From NCBI GenBank assembly GCA_945862235.1, contig CAMAYU010000003.1, positions 1 to 64,000 on the forward strand: 64,000 nucleotides of DNA, read 5' to 3'. The notes under the pieces were generated by a model. The model was given only the letters and a program-made list of their open reading frames with translations. It made no database searches and was not told where the DNA came from. Shown piece after piece: positions 41,117 through 50,756 of this stretch. The stretch is from Schlesneria paludicola DSM 18645 (lineage in GTDB: Bacteria; Planctomycetota; Planctomycetia; Planctomycetales; Planctomycetaceae). Numbering within the stretch: position 1 is the stretch's first letter; each line of letters opens with the position of its first letter. The position numbers and the translations under genes were made by a program.

Positions 41117-42988
41117 TTACTTTGAATGGACTTGAATCCGTCTCAACGCGGCGCACGCCTTGTCCCCTTGTTCGACGCCGCTACTGCTCGACAGCGTGAT
41201 GTGCAGATCAAAGTCTTGCAGTCCTTTGAGTTCTTCGCTCGGAACGGTTAACGACAAAGGACCGTCGTGCCGACCCTGGGAGGTCACACTCCAGCGAGGT
41301 TGTCCTTTTCGAGGTGCGATGCTCAGCGTGACGCTCCCGCCGAGATTGGGGGCGTCTGCATTGCAGTCGGCGATGACCGTCAGTTGCTTCAGCGGCCGAG
41401 GCGAAGTTACCCGTTGGATTAACTGCGTCGAGGTTCCCGTTCCGCCTATCCCGCCCACCCAGAAATAGCCATCGCGAAAACCGCCGTGGGAGGGATGCGC
41501 GGCCGTCACTGCGCCAAGATGGGCCCAGCGGGTCGCCTGGAAGTCGTCCTCATAATTCAAGGCATCGTTGTCGTCAGCCACGAGTTGTGCAGACGCACCG
41601 GGCTGCGGCGGTTGATGCACGCAGCGGACGCGCAGGCGATCGAGCCGATTGGTCGCGATGCCCGCCTGCCCGTTTGGGCTCTCCATCAGGATGCGCACGA
41701 AGAAAACGTGTCTGCCTTGAACGACTTTTTTGTCATCCAGACGCAAGGTCGCGATGCCGTTGGAATTCTGCTGGATTGCTTCGAGAGGCCAACTCTTCTC
41801 AGTTTCGTCCGTTGTCAGGGATAGCACATTGCGGGCGCCGGCGGAGGCCGTTACTTCGGCGTCGAGCAGAATCTCCACATGATCCAACGGAAACGATGAC
41901 TCGAAGCGATAAACCAACGACGCCGTCGCGGGACCGTTCTCTCGCGGCATCAATTCCAGATACCCGGGCGTATCGGGCCGGCTCGTGAGCCTGAGACTGA
42001 GGAACCCGCGCACATCGGCGGCATGCAGCCAATCGAACCCCGAAAATGTCTCGGCATACTCGCTCGGCGCCCCCGGGTCGCCGCCGACGGAAATGGATCG
42101 GTCGCGCGCGGCGATATTGGCGGACGACAGCGGCAGTTCCCGCGGGCGAACCGCGTGCATCGCCTCTCGCTGCGCAGAAAGCGCATTGCGCAGTTTGATC
42201 AACTCCGGCGCCGAGCTGCCGGCCCAGGTGTTCACGGAACCGTGCGGCCCCGCCACAGCGAATACGGCGCAGCCGACGTTGAACTCACGACAAATGTCGA
42301 ACTGGCGCCATTCGCGGTCGATCAGTGCCGCAGCCGTGGGATACTGAGTCCACTGAGGCCAATGGGGATCAGCCGCCCAGGGAACGCAGATCGCCGGTTT
42401 GCGCAGGGCCGTGAACTTCATCAAATGCTTGCGGAAGCTGACGCTGTCCCTGCCGTACGAATCCCAAATCCAGCCATCGGCAGTCAGATTCGGATCGGGA
42501 GTCAGCGGGTCGCTGAACCATTGGAATACGGGGATGCGATACTTCTCGCGAACATGCCGAGCCAGGCCACCCAGCACCTCGACACGGGTGTGGATGTTTT
42601 CTTCGCCCAGGCAAATTGCCGGAATCAATTCCGGATAGGTCGGGCAGTCCTTCTCTGCCGCCAGCCATGCATCGAGTCGCCGCTTGCCCGTTTCCAGGTC
42701 CGCATCCCGTTCACCGCAGTAAACCGTCCACACGTCGTGGCGATGTGCGTCATCTCGATTCGCGCGGCTCGCTTTCACTCCGGCCCACCACGCGGCCTTG
42801 TCGGGGAAGGAATCGCCCAGACTGAGCTTGCGGAGAAAGTAGTCGAAGTGCTGTTCCGGCCCGCCGGCATAAACCCCCAACCAACGATGTCCCGGATCAG
42901 GATAGGGCCGCACTTCCGACTGCGCCATAGCAGATGTGACCCACAGCGATAACACGAGCATCGTTAACAGACGCTGGGCATTTGACAT
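41117..42988 (-). CDS. Secreted uncharacterised protein, possible TIM-barrel plus beta domains
   Basis: The 623-residue protein has a signal peptide (1-22, MLVLSLWVTSAMAQS). The first half contains barrel-like segments: PDPGHRWLGVYAGGPEQHFDYF, ELIPAICLGEENIH, IPVFQWFSDPLTPDPNLTADGWIWDSYG and KPAICVPWAADPHWPQW, consistent with a glycosidase-like barrel though no family could be named. The second half (about 300-623) is beta-rich with SLVYRFESSFPLDHVEILLDAEV and SVTLSIAPRKGQPRWSVTSQ, like a carbohydrate-binding module. AGAGGTAG lies just upstream of ATG 42988. It stands 62 bp after the Tat-propeller gene and 143 bp before the lyase-like gene, in an apparent operon. Confidence 0.8.
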   Translation of the reverse strand: MSNAQRLLTMLVLSLWVTSAMAQSEVRPYPDPGHRWLGVYAGGPEQHFDYFLRKLSLGDSFPDKAAWWAGVKASRANRDDAHRHDVWTVYCGERDADLETGKRRLDAWLAAEKDCPTYPELIPAICLGEENIHTRVEVLGGLARHVREKYRIPVFQWFSDPLTPDPNLTADGWIWDSYGRDSVSFRKHLMKFTALRKPAICVPWAADPHWPQWTQYPTAAALIDREWRQFDICREFNVGCAVFAVAGPHGSVNTWAGSSAPELIKLRNALSAQREAMHAVRPRELPLSSANIAARDRSISVGGDPGAPSEYAETFSGFDWLHAADVRGFLSLRLTSRPDTPGYLELMPRENGPATASLVYRFESSFPLDHVEILLDAEVTASAGARNVLSLTTDETEKSWPLEAIQQNSNGIATLRLDDKKVVQGRHVFFVRILMESPNGQAGIATNRLDRLRVRCVHQPPQPGASAQLVADDNDALNYEDDFQATRWAHLGAVTAAHPSHGGFRDGYFWVGGIGGTGTSTQLIQRVTSPRPLKQLTVIADCNADAPNLGGSVTLSIAPRKGQPRWSVTSQGRHDGPLSLTVPSEELKGLQDFDLHITLSSSSGVEQGDKACAALRRIQVHSK

Positions 42989-43049
42989 CTCACTACCTCT
43001 GACTCTTGGAACGGCAACTCTTCCCAACCGCAATCAGTTCTCGGTGGAT

Positions 43050-44153
43050 TTAATCGTTGTCGAGCATCGCCGCCACGGCCATGCCCACACCGGTTCCGCC
43101 GCCGCCGGCCCCGTTATAGAACAACCGGACGGAACCGTTTTCCGGCAGGACGCAGGGATAACCGATCATGCCGCCGTCCCACTTTCCCGGTTGCAACGTC
43201 AATGAGACGTTTTCCTGGTCGCCGCCACGAACCCAAGTGAGACCGTCGACGCTGGCTGCCTCCGCCAGGGCATAGGTCTTGAACTTCGTACCCAGACCGG
43301 TATAGATGCCGCGATATCCCTTCTTTGTCTTCCAGACGTTGAGTCCCACGACGCCGATGTCTTCCGTCGGCACATTGCGGCGACGTTCGATGACGACCCT
43401 GCGATCGCTCCATTTGATACCATCCAGCGAATGCGCGGCGACACAGACCTTGTGCTCGATGACGTGCCAGGTGCCGTTGGTCAGATAGTTGGGGTCCTTC
43501 AGTCCCGGCAACAGTGTGTAGTACATGCGGTACAACATTCGGCCATCGGGCTGCGGCAGAGCGATGATGTTTCCCAGGCCGACGAGTGCCCGAGAATCGG
43601 GATACTCCTGGACACCGTCTCCCTGAAGGACCGGTTCGGGCGAGTGTTTTTTCCAGTGTCGCAGGTCGTCGCTCTGCGCCAGTCCGATGCCCCAGTAGTT
43701 GGAAAAATGAAACTTGTTCTCGCGGCTGCTGCGACCGGAATAATAGAGATGCCACTTTTCCCCAATGCGATGGACGCAGGGGTATGTTGCACCACGTTCG
43801 TCAAAGGCGTCTTTCGGTCCGAGATCAAGGATCGGTCCATGCCGCTCCCACTCCGTCGGCTTTTCGGGATGCGCCGTTGCCAGGCAGATCCGCTGAACTC
43901 CGTCCTTTCCGATTCCGGCATAAAACATCCACCATTGGCCATCATGCAGCACGACAAACGGACCCTGCGCGCCGCCGACATCGAAATCGGATCGAGGCAC
44001 AAAGATCGGATTACGCGCATCGCGCTCCCAGGCGTGCAGCGACATCTGGCTCTCGTTTGTCGCAGTGTCTTCGGCGGCGCATTGGCGTAGCGACAACGCC
44101 GTGGACGACAGTGCTGCTGAGGCGGCCAGGAACTCACGGCGGGAAATCGTCAT
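43050..44153 (-). CDS. Tat-exported GH43-like propeller protein, tandem copy 1
   Basis: The 367-residue protein has twin-arginine signal MTISRREFLAASAALSS. The propeller includes WERDARNPIFVPRSDFD, GGAQGPFVVLHDGQWWMFYAG, ICLATAHPEKPTEWERHGPI, YPCVHRIGEKWHLYYSGRSS, IGLAQSDDLRHWKKH and VDGLTWVRGGDQENVSLTL. It lacks the C-terminal sandwich of the seven-member family, so it is a separate single-domain group. It is a tandem duplicate of the gene immediately upstream (44186-45262; 33 bp spacing). Short DNA remnants of this gene type are at 41010-41094 and 63080-63145. Hydrolytic function is inferred from the fold. Confidence 0.88.
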   Translation of the reverse strand: MTISRREFLAASAALSSTALSLRQCAAEDTATNESQMSLHAWERDARNPIFVPRSDFDVGGAQGPFVVLHDGQWWMFYAGIGKDGVQRICLATAHPEKPTEWERHGPILDLGPKDAFDERGATYPCVHRIGEKWHLYYSGRSSRENKFHFSNYWGIGLAQSDDLRHWKKHSPEPVLQGDGVQEYPDSRALVGLGNIIALPQPDGRMLYRMYYTLLPGLKDPNYLTNGTWHVIEHKVCVAAHSLDGIKWSDRRVVIERRRNVPTEDIGVVGLNVWKTKKGYRGIYTGLGTKFKTYALAEAASVDGLTWVRGGDQENVSLTLQPGKWDGGMIGYPCVLPENGSVRLFYNGAGGGGTGVGMAVAAMLDND

Positions 44154-44185
44154 CCAGAAGGACCTTTCATGTTGGAGAAGTCTCG

Positions 44186-45262
44186 CTAATCCAGCATCGG
44201 TGCAGTGACCATGCCGATCCCCGTCGAACCGTAGCCGCGCGCGCCGTTGTAGAAGACGCGTAAGGAGCCGGCTTCGTGCAGCAGGAGCGGGTAGCCGATC
44301 GTGCCGCTTTCCCAGGTGTTGGGCCGGATGGTGAGCGAGACGTTTTCGCCCGGGGCGCCTCGTTCCCAGGTCAGTCCGTCATTGCTCACGGCTTCGCACA
44401 AGGAGTAGGTCAGCCCGGCATCCATCCCCGTGTAAATCGCCCGATAGCGAGTCTTCGTTTTCCAGACATGCAGTCCGACGACGCCGGTGTTTTCATGGGC
44501 CGCGTCCTGGCGGCGGTCGAGCACGACTCGCCGATTCTTCCACTCGATCCCATCGAACGACTCGGCGGCGGCACAGACTTTGTGATTCGGGTCGCGTTCC
44601 GTAGTGCCGGGCAGAATTGTGTAATGCAGACGGTACAACGTCCGGCCGTCGAGTTGCGGCAATTCCAGAATATTCCCGAGTCCCACGAGCGCCCGGTTGT
44701 CCGGATACTGCGGCACTCCGTCCCCCAGCAGGACGGGGCTATCGGGATGCTTCTTCCAGTCTCGCAGGTTGTCGCTTGTCGCCAGACCGATCCCCCAATA
44801 CTGAGAGAAATTCTGAGGTCCCACACGCGTGCTGCGGGCGGAGTAATACAAGTGCCACTTGTTTCCGAAACGATGCACGCACGGGTAAATGCAATGCACT
44901 TCGTCGAACGATCCAGGCCCGCCGAGATCAATGACAGGCCCCAGTCGTTCCCATTCCGTCGGCTGTTCGGGATGCGCCGTGGCCAGGCAGATCCGCAACT
45001 TGTCGTCGGTCCCATGTCCGCCATAGAACATCCACCAGCGGCCGTCTTGCGGAATCACGCACGGTCCCTGTGACCCACGAGCATCGAAGGGCGACTTGGG
45101 CACAAAGATCGGATTGCGTGCATCGCGCTCCCAGGCGTGCAATGCGAACTTCCGATTCTCATCGGCTGATTCGCGTGCGCTGCCGTGGCGATTCCACAGC
45201 GCGCTGGCTGATACGGCGGCTGAGGCGATCAGAAACTCGCGGCGCGAATCGGACATGCTCAC
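44186..45262 (-). CDS. Tat-exported GH43-like propeller protein, tandem copy 2
   Basis: The 358-residue protein begins MSMSDSRREFLIASAAVSAS (twin-arginine). It aligns throughout with the copy at 43050-44153: LHAWERDARNPIFVPKSPFD, GSQGPCVIPQDGRWWMFYGG, ICLATAHPEQPTEWERLGPV, CIYPCVHRFGNKWHLYYSARS, VVGLHVWKTKTRYRAIYTG and NDGLTWERGAPGENVSLTI. The GTG at 45262 overlaps the preceding stop by GTGA and has GGAG 7 nt upstream; ATG 45256 is the alternative. The overlap implies translational coupling to the propeller/sandwich gene at 45259-46791. Function is inferred as for copy 1. Confidence 0.88.
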   Translation of the reverse strand: MSMSDSRREFLIASAAVSASALWNRHGSARESADENRKFALHAWERDARNPIFVPKSPFDARGSQGPCVIPQDGRWWMFYGGHGTDDKLRICLATAHPEQPTEWERLGPVIDLGGPGSFDEVHCIYPCVHRFGNKWHLYYSARSTRVGPQNFSQYWGIGLATSDNLRDWKKHPDSPVLLGDGVPQYPDNRALVGLGNILELPQLDGRTLYRLHYTILPGTTERDPNHKVCAAAESFDGIEWKNRRVVLDRRQDAAHENTGVVGLHVWKTKTRYRAIYTGMDAGLTYSLCEAVSNDGLTWERGAPGENVSLTIRPNTWESGTIGYPLLLHEAGSLRVFYNGARGYGSTGIGMVTAPMLD

Positions 45263-46791
45263 GGCTTCGCTCCACTACGAAATGCGAAGGCGAACAACGA
45301 CGCATCGCGAAGATGAAACCGCAATGTGATCGAGCGGCCGGCCAACAGGGCCAGGTCTTTCTGGCCTGGGATTACAACCGGGTGACGCAGGTTGTCGCCG
45401 GCGATCGGCTCGGAGATGCCGAACCCGGATAGCGGCTGGCCAGCCGCATCGAGCAGTTCGACGCGAACCTCGCCCTCGGGCTTGGTCGATGCGTTAATTT
45501 CCAGCCTCGTGCCGGTGAAGCGCAGGGGAATGGTCGTCAGCGTGGCGCCCTCCGCTGGGCCGTCCGCCGAGCCGAAGCGATCTTTCTTCCACATCGCCAG
45601 GCCGCTGGCGCCGGTGTATTTCTGCTGACCTTTATCTCGCAATTTGTAATCGGCCACCAGGCCGTGCGTGTGGTTGTGGCCCCCGTAATACAGCCACACT
45701 TCATCGCCCACGTCGATCGCCTGCGATGCCGTGAGAATCATGCCCGAGTCCCATTCGCCGGGTTTCCCCAGCGGAATGATCGGGGTGCGAAACGGCCGGC
45801 TCCAGGTTTCTCGATCGCGCGTCAGCGCCACCTGCACGTCGATCGGCCCTTCTTGATTGCCTGGCGCGGGCACGTTGGCGCTAATGGTGAACACCCAGGG
45901 GAAGCCGATCGTGCAGCTTTCGGCCAGGTACACGCCAGCGCCGTAGAACTCCGTTCGCATCACGTTCGGATTGTCGGGCACGTTGAGCAGCGACCGGACG
46001 CGCTCCAACCGGCCGAGTGTTCCCAGGTCGTCGCGGCGATCAGCGAGGAATGCCGGCTCGGGGCGCGACCAGTGGCGGAAGTCGCGGCTTGTCGCAAGGT
46101 AGATGCTTCGCCGCACCCGGCCGAAGACCGGCGTGCTCAGCTTGCCCAGGAGGCCGAACTCGCCGGCCGCACGATCATGAAACGCGGAGACCACGTCGTC
46201 AACATAGGAGATCGGCACGACCGGCTTCGCGCTCTGCTCCTTCCAATTCAAGCCGTCGGGAGATACGTAGGCCATGTATCCGCGATTGACGTCGAACGCA
46301 ATCATCTTGTAACGCCGCGCTGGGTCGGGATCGCCTTCATCTCGGAAGACGCTGGGGCAATCACCGAGCGCGAGAACGGAATTGTGCGGCTTGCCGTTCC
46401 TGGCCTTTCTGGTGCCAACGGCCGGCTTCTTCCATGTGAGCCCGTCGCGGCTCGTTGCGTAGCAAATGCCTCGGTCGGCGAAATACTCGGGGTTGTTCTC
46501 GCACGTGTACCACATTTTGAAAAACGAATCGGACTGGTCAAACAGCACCGTGCCGGCAAACAAGGAAACGTAGCCTCCTTCCCACGGCTCGTCGGCGACG
46601 ACGAGCGGATTCTGTGGGTGCTTCCGCCCCGGGTGTAACGAGAACGAAACGCGCTCGGCATCAAAAACCAGCGATGGGTCGAGCAGCAACTGGCTGCGAC
46701 TGCCTGCGTCCAGCACGTTGATCTGCTGAGCAACGACCGCCGTCCGTGGCACGAGCACGATGATCGTTACCAGCACGATGAGAATTCGCAT
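45259..46791 (-). CDS. Secreted propeller/beta-sandwich glycosidase-like protein
   Basis: The 510-residue protein has a signal peptide (MRILIVLVTIIVLVPRTAVVAQ). Family motifs follow: GSRSQLLLDPSLVFDAERV, HPGRKHPQNPLVVADEPWEGG, FFKMWYTCE, YATSRDGLTWKKPAVG, DEGDPDPARRYKMI and YVSPDGLNWKEQS. The shared tail starts LAMWKKDRFGS and ends TLRFHLRDASLFAFAFRSG. It is first in a series of closely spaced minus-strand genes running down to 34764, and overlaps the next gene by 4 bp. No catalytic residues are assigned. Confidence 0.86.
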   Translation of the reverse strand: MRILIVLVTIIVLVPRTAVVAQQINVLDAGSRSQLLLDPSLVFDAERVSFSLHPGRKHPQNPLVVADEPWEGGYVSLFAGTVLFDQSDSFFKMWYTCENNPEYFADRGICYATSRDGLTWKKPAVGTRKARNGKPHNSVLALGDCPSVFRDEGDPDPARRYKMIAFDVNRGYMAYVSPDGLNWKEQSAKPVVPISYVDDVVSAFHDRAAGEFGLLGKLSTPVFGRVRRSIYLATSRDFRHWSRPEPAFLADRRDDLGTLGRLERVRSLLNVPDNPNVMRTEFYGAGVYLAESCTIGFPWVFTISANVPAPGNQEGPIDVQVALTRDRETWSRPFRTPIIPLGKPGEWDSGMILTASQAIDVGDEVWLYYGGHNHTHGLVADYKLRDKGQQKYTGASGLAMWKKDRFGSADGPAEGATLTTIPLRFTGTRLEINASTKPEGEVRVELLDAAGQPLSGFGISEPIAGDNLRHPVVIPGQKDLALLAGRSITLRFHLRDASLFAFAFRSGAKP

Positions 46792-46875
46792 CAGCCCTGA
46801 CCTCCCTTGATCCCTTTGCCTCGCTCCAATCTCCTACTTCTGGCTCTCCGCCATTTGTGTTGAATTCGGTGTCTT

Positions 46876-46940
46876 GTGAGCCGCAAGGCGCTAGCCGCGG
46901 GTTCTCTTCCTCGACCCGCGGCTAGCGCCTTGCGGCTCAC
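46876..46940. repeat. Perfect 26-bp palindrome, family C
   Basis: Arms 46876-46901 and 46915-46940 (core GCCGCAAGGCGCTAGCCGCGG and complement) are perfectly complementary around a 13-base loop. It lies between the FG-GAP gene stop (46973) and the next start (46791), where it could terminate or stabilise the FG-GAP mRNA. Confidence 0.93.
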
Positions 46941-46972
46941 GAATTCGTTTTCAACAGGAATGGCGGAGAGCC

Positions 46973-48187
46973 CTACTTTTTTGCCTGGCCCAGGTTGCGC
47001 CACCAGTGGCAGGTTCCGTGTTCGGAGCCGCAGGCAATGTCGAGTTTGCCGTCGGCGTCGAAGTCGGTCGCGATGATCGTGCAGGCACCGAGATACTCCT
47101 TGAAGGGGTGCCGCTTCCACTCGCCCTTGACGTCGCCCATGTTCTCGAACCAGCAGATTTCGCCAGCAACTTGTCTGCCGCCGGTGCAGCCTGAACCGAT
47201 GACGTCGACGTCACCGTCGCCGTCGCCGTCGAGATCGCCCGTGACAGCCTCAAAGCCAAAAGGGAGACGGCCGATGAAATGCTGCTTCCATTTCAGCGTC
47301 CCCCCATCTCCGCCGAGATTTTCGTACCACGCGGCTTGATTGGAATTCTTGTCGTCCGGGTTGCCGCGCATGCCGCTGGCCATCACGAAATCCTGATCGC
47401 CGTCGCCGTCCAGATCGACCGGATGCCCGTGCGTCGGCGTCAGCGTCTTATCGTCGATGAGATGGCGACGGAACATTTTCTCGGCCGGTTCACCTGTGTT
47501 CTCGTACCACAGTGTCTTGTGGGCGTACGTCCCGGTGCCGAGCAGGTCGAGCTTGCCGTCGCGGTTGAAATCGACGGCGATCACCGTCCGCGTGTTGGCG
47601 ATGTCGGGGGACTTGTCGAACCGATGCTGCTTCCACGGCTCGGTCACGGATTTGTCGCCAGGGTTCTCGAACCACGAGAAGCAATCACCCGTGTAAGCCG
47701 ACGCAGCAAGATCGAGATCGCCATCACGGTCGAGATCGGCGAGATCGACGTCGTAGGCCCGCGGAAAGTCCGTCGAAACGACGTGCCGCGTCCACGCCTG
47801 CGGCGATGCACCCTGCTTGAACCACAACAGATGTCCCTTGAGATTGAGGACGACCGCGACGTCGAGTTTGCCGTCGCCGTTGATGTCACCCCAGTCGTGC
47901 CGTTCGAGATAACCGGGGTCGTTCTCGCCGATGACGTGCGTTTTCAGATTCCCTTTGCCGTCGTTCTCGTGCCACAGAATGCTGTTGACGCGGGCGTCGG
48001 CCGTGGTGAAGTCGAGATCGCCGTCGGCGTCGACGTCGGTCGCGGTCAGGCCGTAGACATACTGGCCGGTCCAGATGGAACGTTCTTCAAACTTCAGCCC
48101 GCCGCTCAGGACAGGTTCCGCGGCGACGACCGATGAAATGAGAACCACGAGGATCAAGACAGCGGCGGCAGGACGATGAATCGGCAT
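46973..48187 (-). CDS. Secreted FG-GAP/VCBS repeat protein
   Basis: The 404-residue protein has a signal peptide (MPIHRPAAAVLILVVLISSVVAAE), then seven calcium-type FG-GAP loops: DVDADGDLDF, DINGDGKLDV, DLDRDGDLDL, DFNRDGKLDL, DLDGDGDQDF, DLDGDGDGDV and DFDADGKLDI, each followed by a WFEN/WYEN strand. This is the common planctomycete VCBS propeller, probably secreted and calcium-stabilised, with binding rather than catalytic function. GAGGAAT upstream of ATG 48187 fixes the start. Confidence 0.88.
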   Translation of the reverse strand: MPIHRPAAAVLILVVLISSVVAAEPVLSGGLKFEERSIWTGQYVYGLTATDVDADGDLDFTTADARVNSILWHENDGKGNLKTHVIGENDPGYLERHDWGDINGDGKLDVAVVLNLKGHLLWFKQGASPQAWTRHVVSTDFPRAYDVDLADLDRDGDLDLAASAYTGDCFSWFENPGDKSVTEPWKQHRFDKSPDIANTRTVIAVDFNRDGKLDLLGTGTYAHKTLWYENTGEPAEKMFRRHLIDDKTLTPTHGHPVDLDGDGDQDFVMASGMRGNPDDKNSNQAAWYENLGGDGGTLKWKQHFIGRLPFGFEAVTGDLDGDGDGDVDVIGSGCTGGRQVAGEICWFENMGDVKGEWKRHPFKEYLGACTIIATDFDADGKLDIACGSEHGTCHWWRNLGQAKK

Positions 48188-48246
48188 GTCGGCATTCCTC
48201 AATAGGATGGTGCATTCGGATGAACGCATTCACGGCGTTGGCGTAC

Positions 48247-50658
48247 CTAGCGGTCACCAACCGTCTTCAACGCCTCCATCAGGCGCACGCGTCCGTTGAT
48301 GCCCGCGGCAAATGAATTCTTGACGACGCGCATGACGAGCTGATGTTTGGCGCCGGGCTTGGTGAACCGCGTCAGGTCAACGGCTTTCGGCTTGTCCCAT
48401 GGGTCAGCGGGAGTCTTGCCGGCGAGTGTTCCGTCGATCCAGATCTCGGCGGCTCCGTCCAGCATGTCGAACAAGAGCCACAAGTCCTCGTCGACGCCCT
48501 TCGGGACCGTGAAGGTTGTTGTGTACCAAGCGGCACCGTGGTAGCGGATGCCTTGATCCGTCCAGAACTTGTCGGATCGGATATCGCGCCACGGCGTGGC
48601 GCTGGAGTCGACGGACTTTGGCCAGCCTGCCTTGACGCCCTCGTCGTTGGGATCCGTCCGAAACCTCCAAACCGTTGGCAGCACGAGCCGCTCCGCGCCG
48701 CGCAGCGCCTCGAACGGCGGACGGTAGCCGTTTGTCTTGAGTTGGTCGATGAACGGACCAGTCGCCGCCATGGGGTACGGCAGATTCATCTCCTGAATCA
48801 TCGCCAACGTCTCTGCCTGCAGCTTGCGGTAATTGTCGAATCGCTTCGGATCGACTTCCGTGGCTGGAACATTCTCGACTTGTGTGATCGCGAACGTGTT
48901 GAGTGACACCTGGATCAGCCTTAGCCGCAATTGCACGGCTGGGTCATTCGTCTTGCGCTTTGCCGTGTCGAGCAGATCCTGCATGTCGTTGATCACTTGC
49001 GGATCGAACTGCGAAACCCAATTGCCCCAGATCATGTGACCAGTGTGGTTTGCGAGCCCTTCTTCATATCGCCGATAGTACGCCTGCATGGTGTCAGCAG
49101 CGTCGCCGAACAGATCCCGGCAGTACTCCTCGATCAGTTGATCGACGTTGGCGTCGACGTCCCACATCAGCCGTGCCCGGATGTAGTGGAACAACGCGGA
49201 ACCGGCCCAAACCCCCTGGCTCTCACCGGACAGGCCGATCACGCTGTTGCGATGCAGAAAGCGGAGCAGTTTCTGATAGTGATGGAAAAAGCCGGTGGGA
49301 ACGTGGATGTGTCGACCTGTGGGCGGGTAGTCATAGAAAATGACCTTGCCGCGTCGCGACCAGTCCTCGATCCACGCTTTGAATCGAACGTTGGTGGGGC
49401 AAGTCGGATCGTCGATATCATGCTTCAGGCAATGGTCGCTATAGGCGAATTCGACCACAACATTGTCTTCCAGCTTCAGCGCCGGATCGCGCGGCGGAGC
49501 AACTGTCGAACCATACGCGTAGAAGCTGATCATCAAGTCGCGGCGCTCCCGGGCGACCTTCCGAGCAACGCGATTGGCGAACGTCGCGTATCGCTGACTG
49601 ATTGGTCCGGGGCCGTTCTTGATCATCGGATCGTTGGGATATGCGTCGTAGCTGTCGTTGGCTTTCCACGTGCTGCCAGGGCCGTCCATCGCACGGCAGG
49701 AGTCGCATTCGCACCAGTACGTCGGCTCATCGTTGTGACCGATCGAAAGCAGCCACCAGTTTGGTTTTTCGTGGTTCTCGTAACCTTCTTTCGAGTAACG
49801 AATGACCTCGCGAGCCGTGTGATCGACGACTTCCTGGTTGGATAGGCAGCCCTGCACGCGACGGCCATCCCGGTACTTCCAGGTCCGCTCGCCGTCGACC
49901 AGCGGATACCAATTGGGATGAGAGTCGAAGCTCTTCTTTACCTCGTCGGCCGTTTCTGCCTCTGCGCCTGAGCGGACGAACCAGTTAAGTGTGTGCCCGG
50001 TTTGCTTCTCACGTCCGCGCCCCAGAGACTCCGGATACAGAATACATGTGTCGCCGGACGTCAGAGCATTGACGCAGTTCCGCGTCGCCCAGTCGTGATA
50101 ATGTGGCCCCGGCATCACCGCAGTCATGTGCCAGCCGCGATCGGGAAAGGACGGTGTGTGCTTCTTCGGTTCTCCGGAGAGTTTCAGTTTCACACGCTGA
50201 GGGATATGCCGCCCCACCTCCAGCTTGTGGTAAGTCACCGGCATGTACCAGCGACATCCCTGGTCACGCAAGAACTCGAATACTGCAAAGAGGGTCCCCT
50301 GCCTCCCCTCACCAATGATGGCAATGTCGCCGACTCCATACCCGATGTAGATCGTGTCAGTCGGCCACGTGTCGGGTTGGTGATGCTTCAGGTTAGACGC
50401 GGTCCGGCCGAGAATGATTGCGCGGCCGGCGCTGCTAATCTCGTTCTTGGCTGCCTGCGACTCCGTAATCACTGGCACCGCTTGCCCCGTCATCATGGCG
50501 ATGTTGGCAATCAGTTCGTTAGCAGCATGCCGTTCGGCCGCTGTCTCGCGATCCGGTATGATGATTCGAGCGATCGCATGACCAGTCTGCTCCGCGGCCT
50601 CGCTTGAGCCCCCCATCATCCAACCCAATGCGATCAGCCAACACAACGGGTGCCTCAT
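48247..50658 (-). CDS. Secreted DUF4838 domain protein (alpha-glucuronidase-like architecture)
   Basis: The 803-residue protein has a signal peptide (ending GSSEAAEQ). An N-terminal GH67/GH20b-like alpha/beta domain follows (IARIIIPDRETAAERHAANELIANI, AIIGEGRQGTLFAVFEFLRDQGCRWY). The DUF4838 barrel contains PNWWLLSIGHNDEPTYWCECDSCRAMDG, ERRDLMISFYAYGS and VVVEFAYSDHC. A C-terminal jelly roll (about 665-803: FWTDQGIRYHGAAWYTTTFTVPKG, DGAAEIWIDGTLAGK) resembles the GH2 sugar-binding domain. The overall plan suggests a large exo-acting glycosidase, but the DUF4838 catalytic role is not established. AAGGAG precedes ATG 50658. Confidence 0.85.
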   Translation of the reverse strand: MRHPLCWLIALGWMMGGSSEAAEQTGHAIARIIIPDRETAAERHAANELIANIAMMTGQAVPVITESQAAKNEISSAGRAIILGRTASNLKHHQPDTWPTDTIYIGYGVGDIAIIGEGRQGTLFAVFEFLRDQGCRWYMPVTYHKLEVGRHIPQRVKLKLSGEPKKHTPSFPDRGWHMTAVMPGPHYHDWATRNCVNALTSGDTCILYPESLGRGREKQTGHTLNWFVRSGAEAETADEVKKSFDSHPNWYPLVDGERTWKYRDGRRVQGCLSNQEVVDHTAREVIRYSKEGYENHEKPNWWLLSIGHNDEPTYWCECDSCRAMDGPGSTWKANDSYDAYPNDPMIKNGPGPISQRYATFANRVARKVARERRDLMISFYAYGSTVAPPRDPALKLEDNVVVEFAYSDHCLKHDIDDPTCPTNVRFKAWIEDWSRRGKVIFYDYPPTGRHIHVPTGFFHHYQKLLRFLHRNSVIGLSGESQGVWAGSALFHYIRARLMWDVDANVDQLIEEYCRDLFGDAADTMQAYYRRYEEGLANHTGHMIWGNWVSQFDPQVINDMQDLLDTAKRKTNDPAVQLRLRLIQVSLNTFAITQVENVPATEVDPKRFDNYRKLQAETLAMIQEMNLPYPMAATGPFIDQLKTNGYRPPFEALRGAERLVLPTVWRFRTDPNDEGVKAGWPKSVDSSATPWRDIRSDKFWTDQGIRYHGAAWYTTTFTVPKGVDEDLWLLFDMLDGAAEIWIDGTLAGKTPADPWDKPKAVDLTRFTKPGAKHQLVMRVVKNSFAAGINGRVRLMEALKTVGDR

Positions 50659-50756
50659 TCGCCTCTCCTTCAAACATCGTGCGGTGTAGTGATCGCAACC
50701 AAGGCGTGTGCCAGTATAGTCGAACCGCCAATTGAGGACTTTCCTGGGGATGCAGC

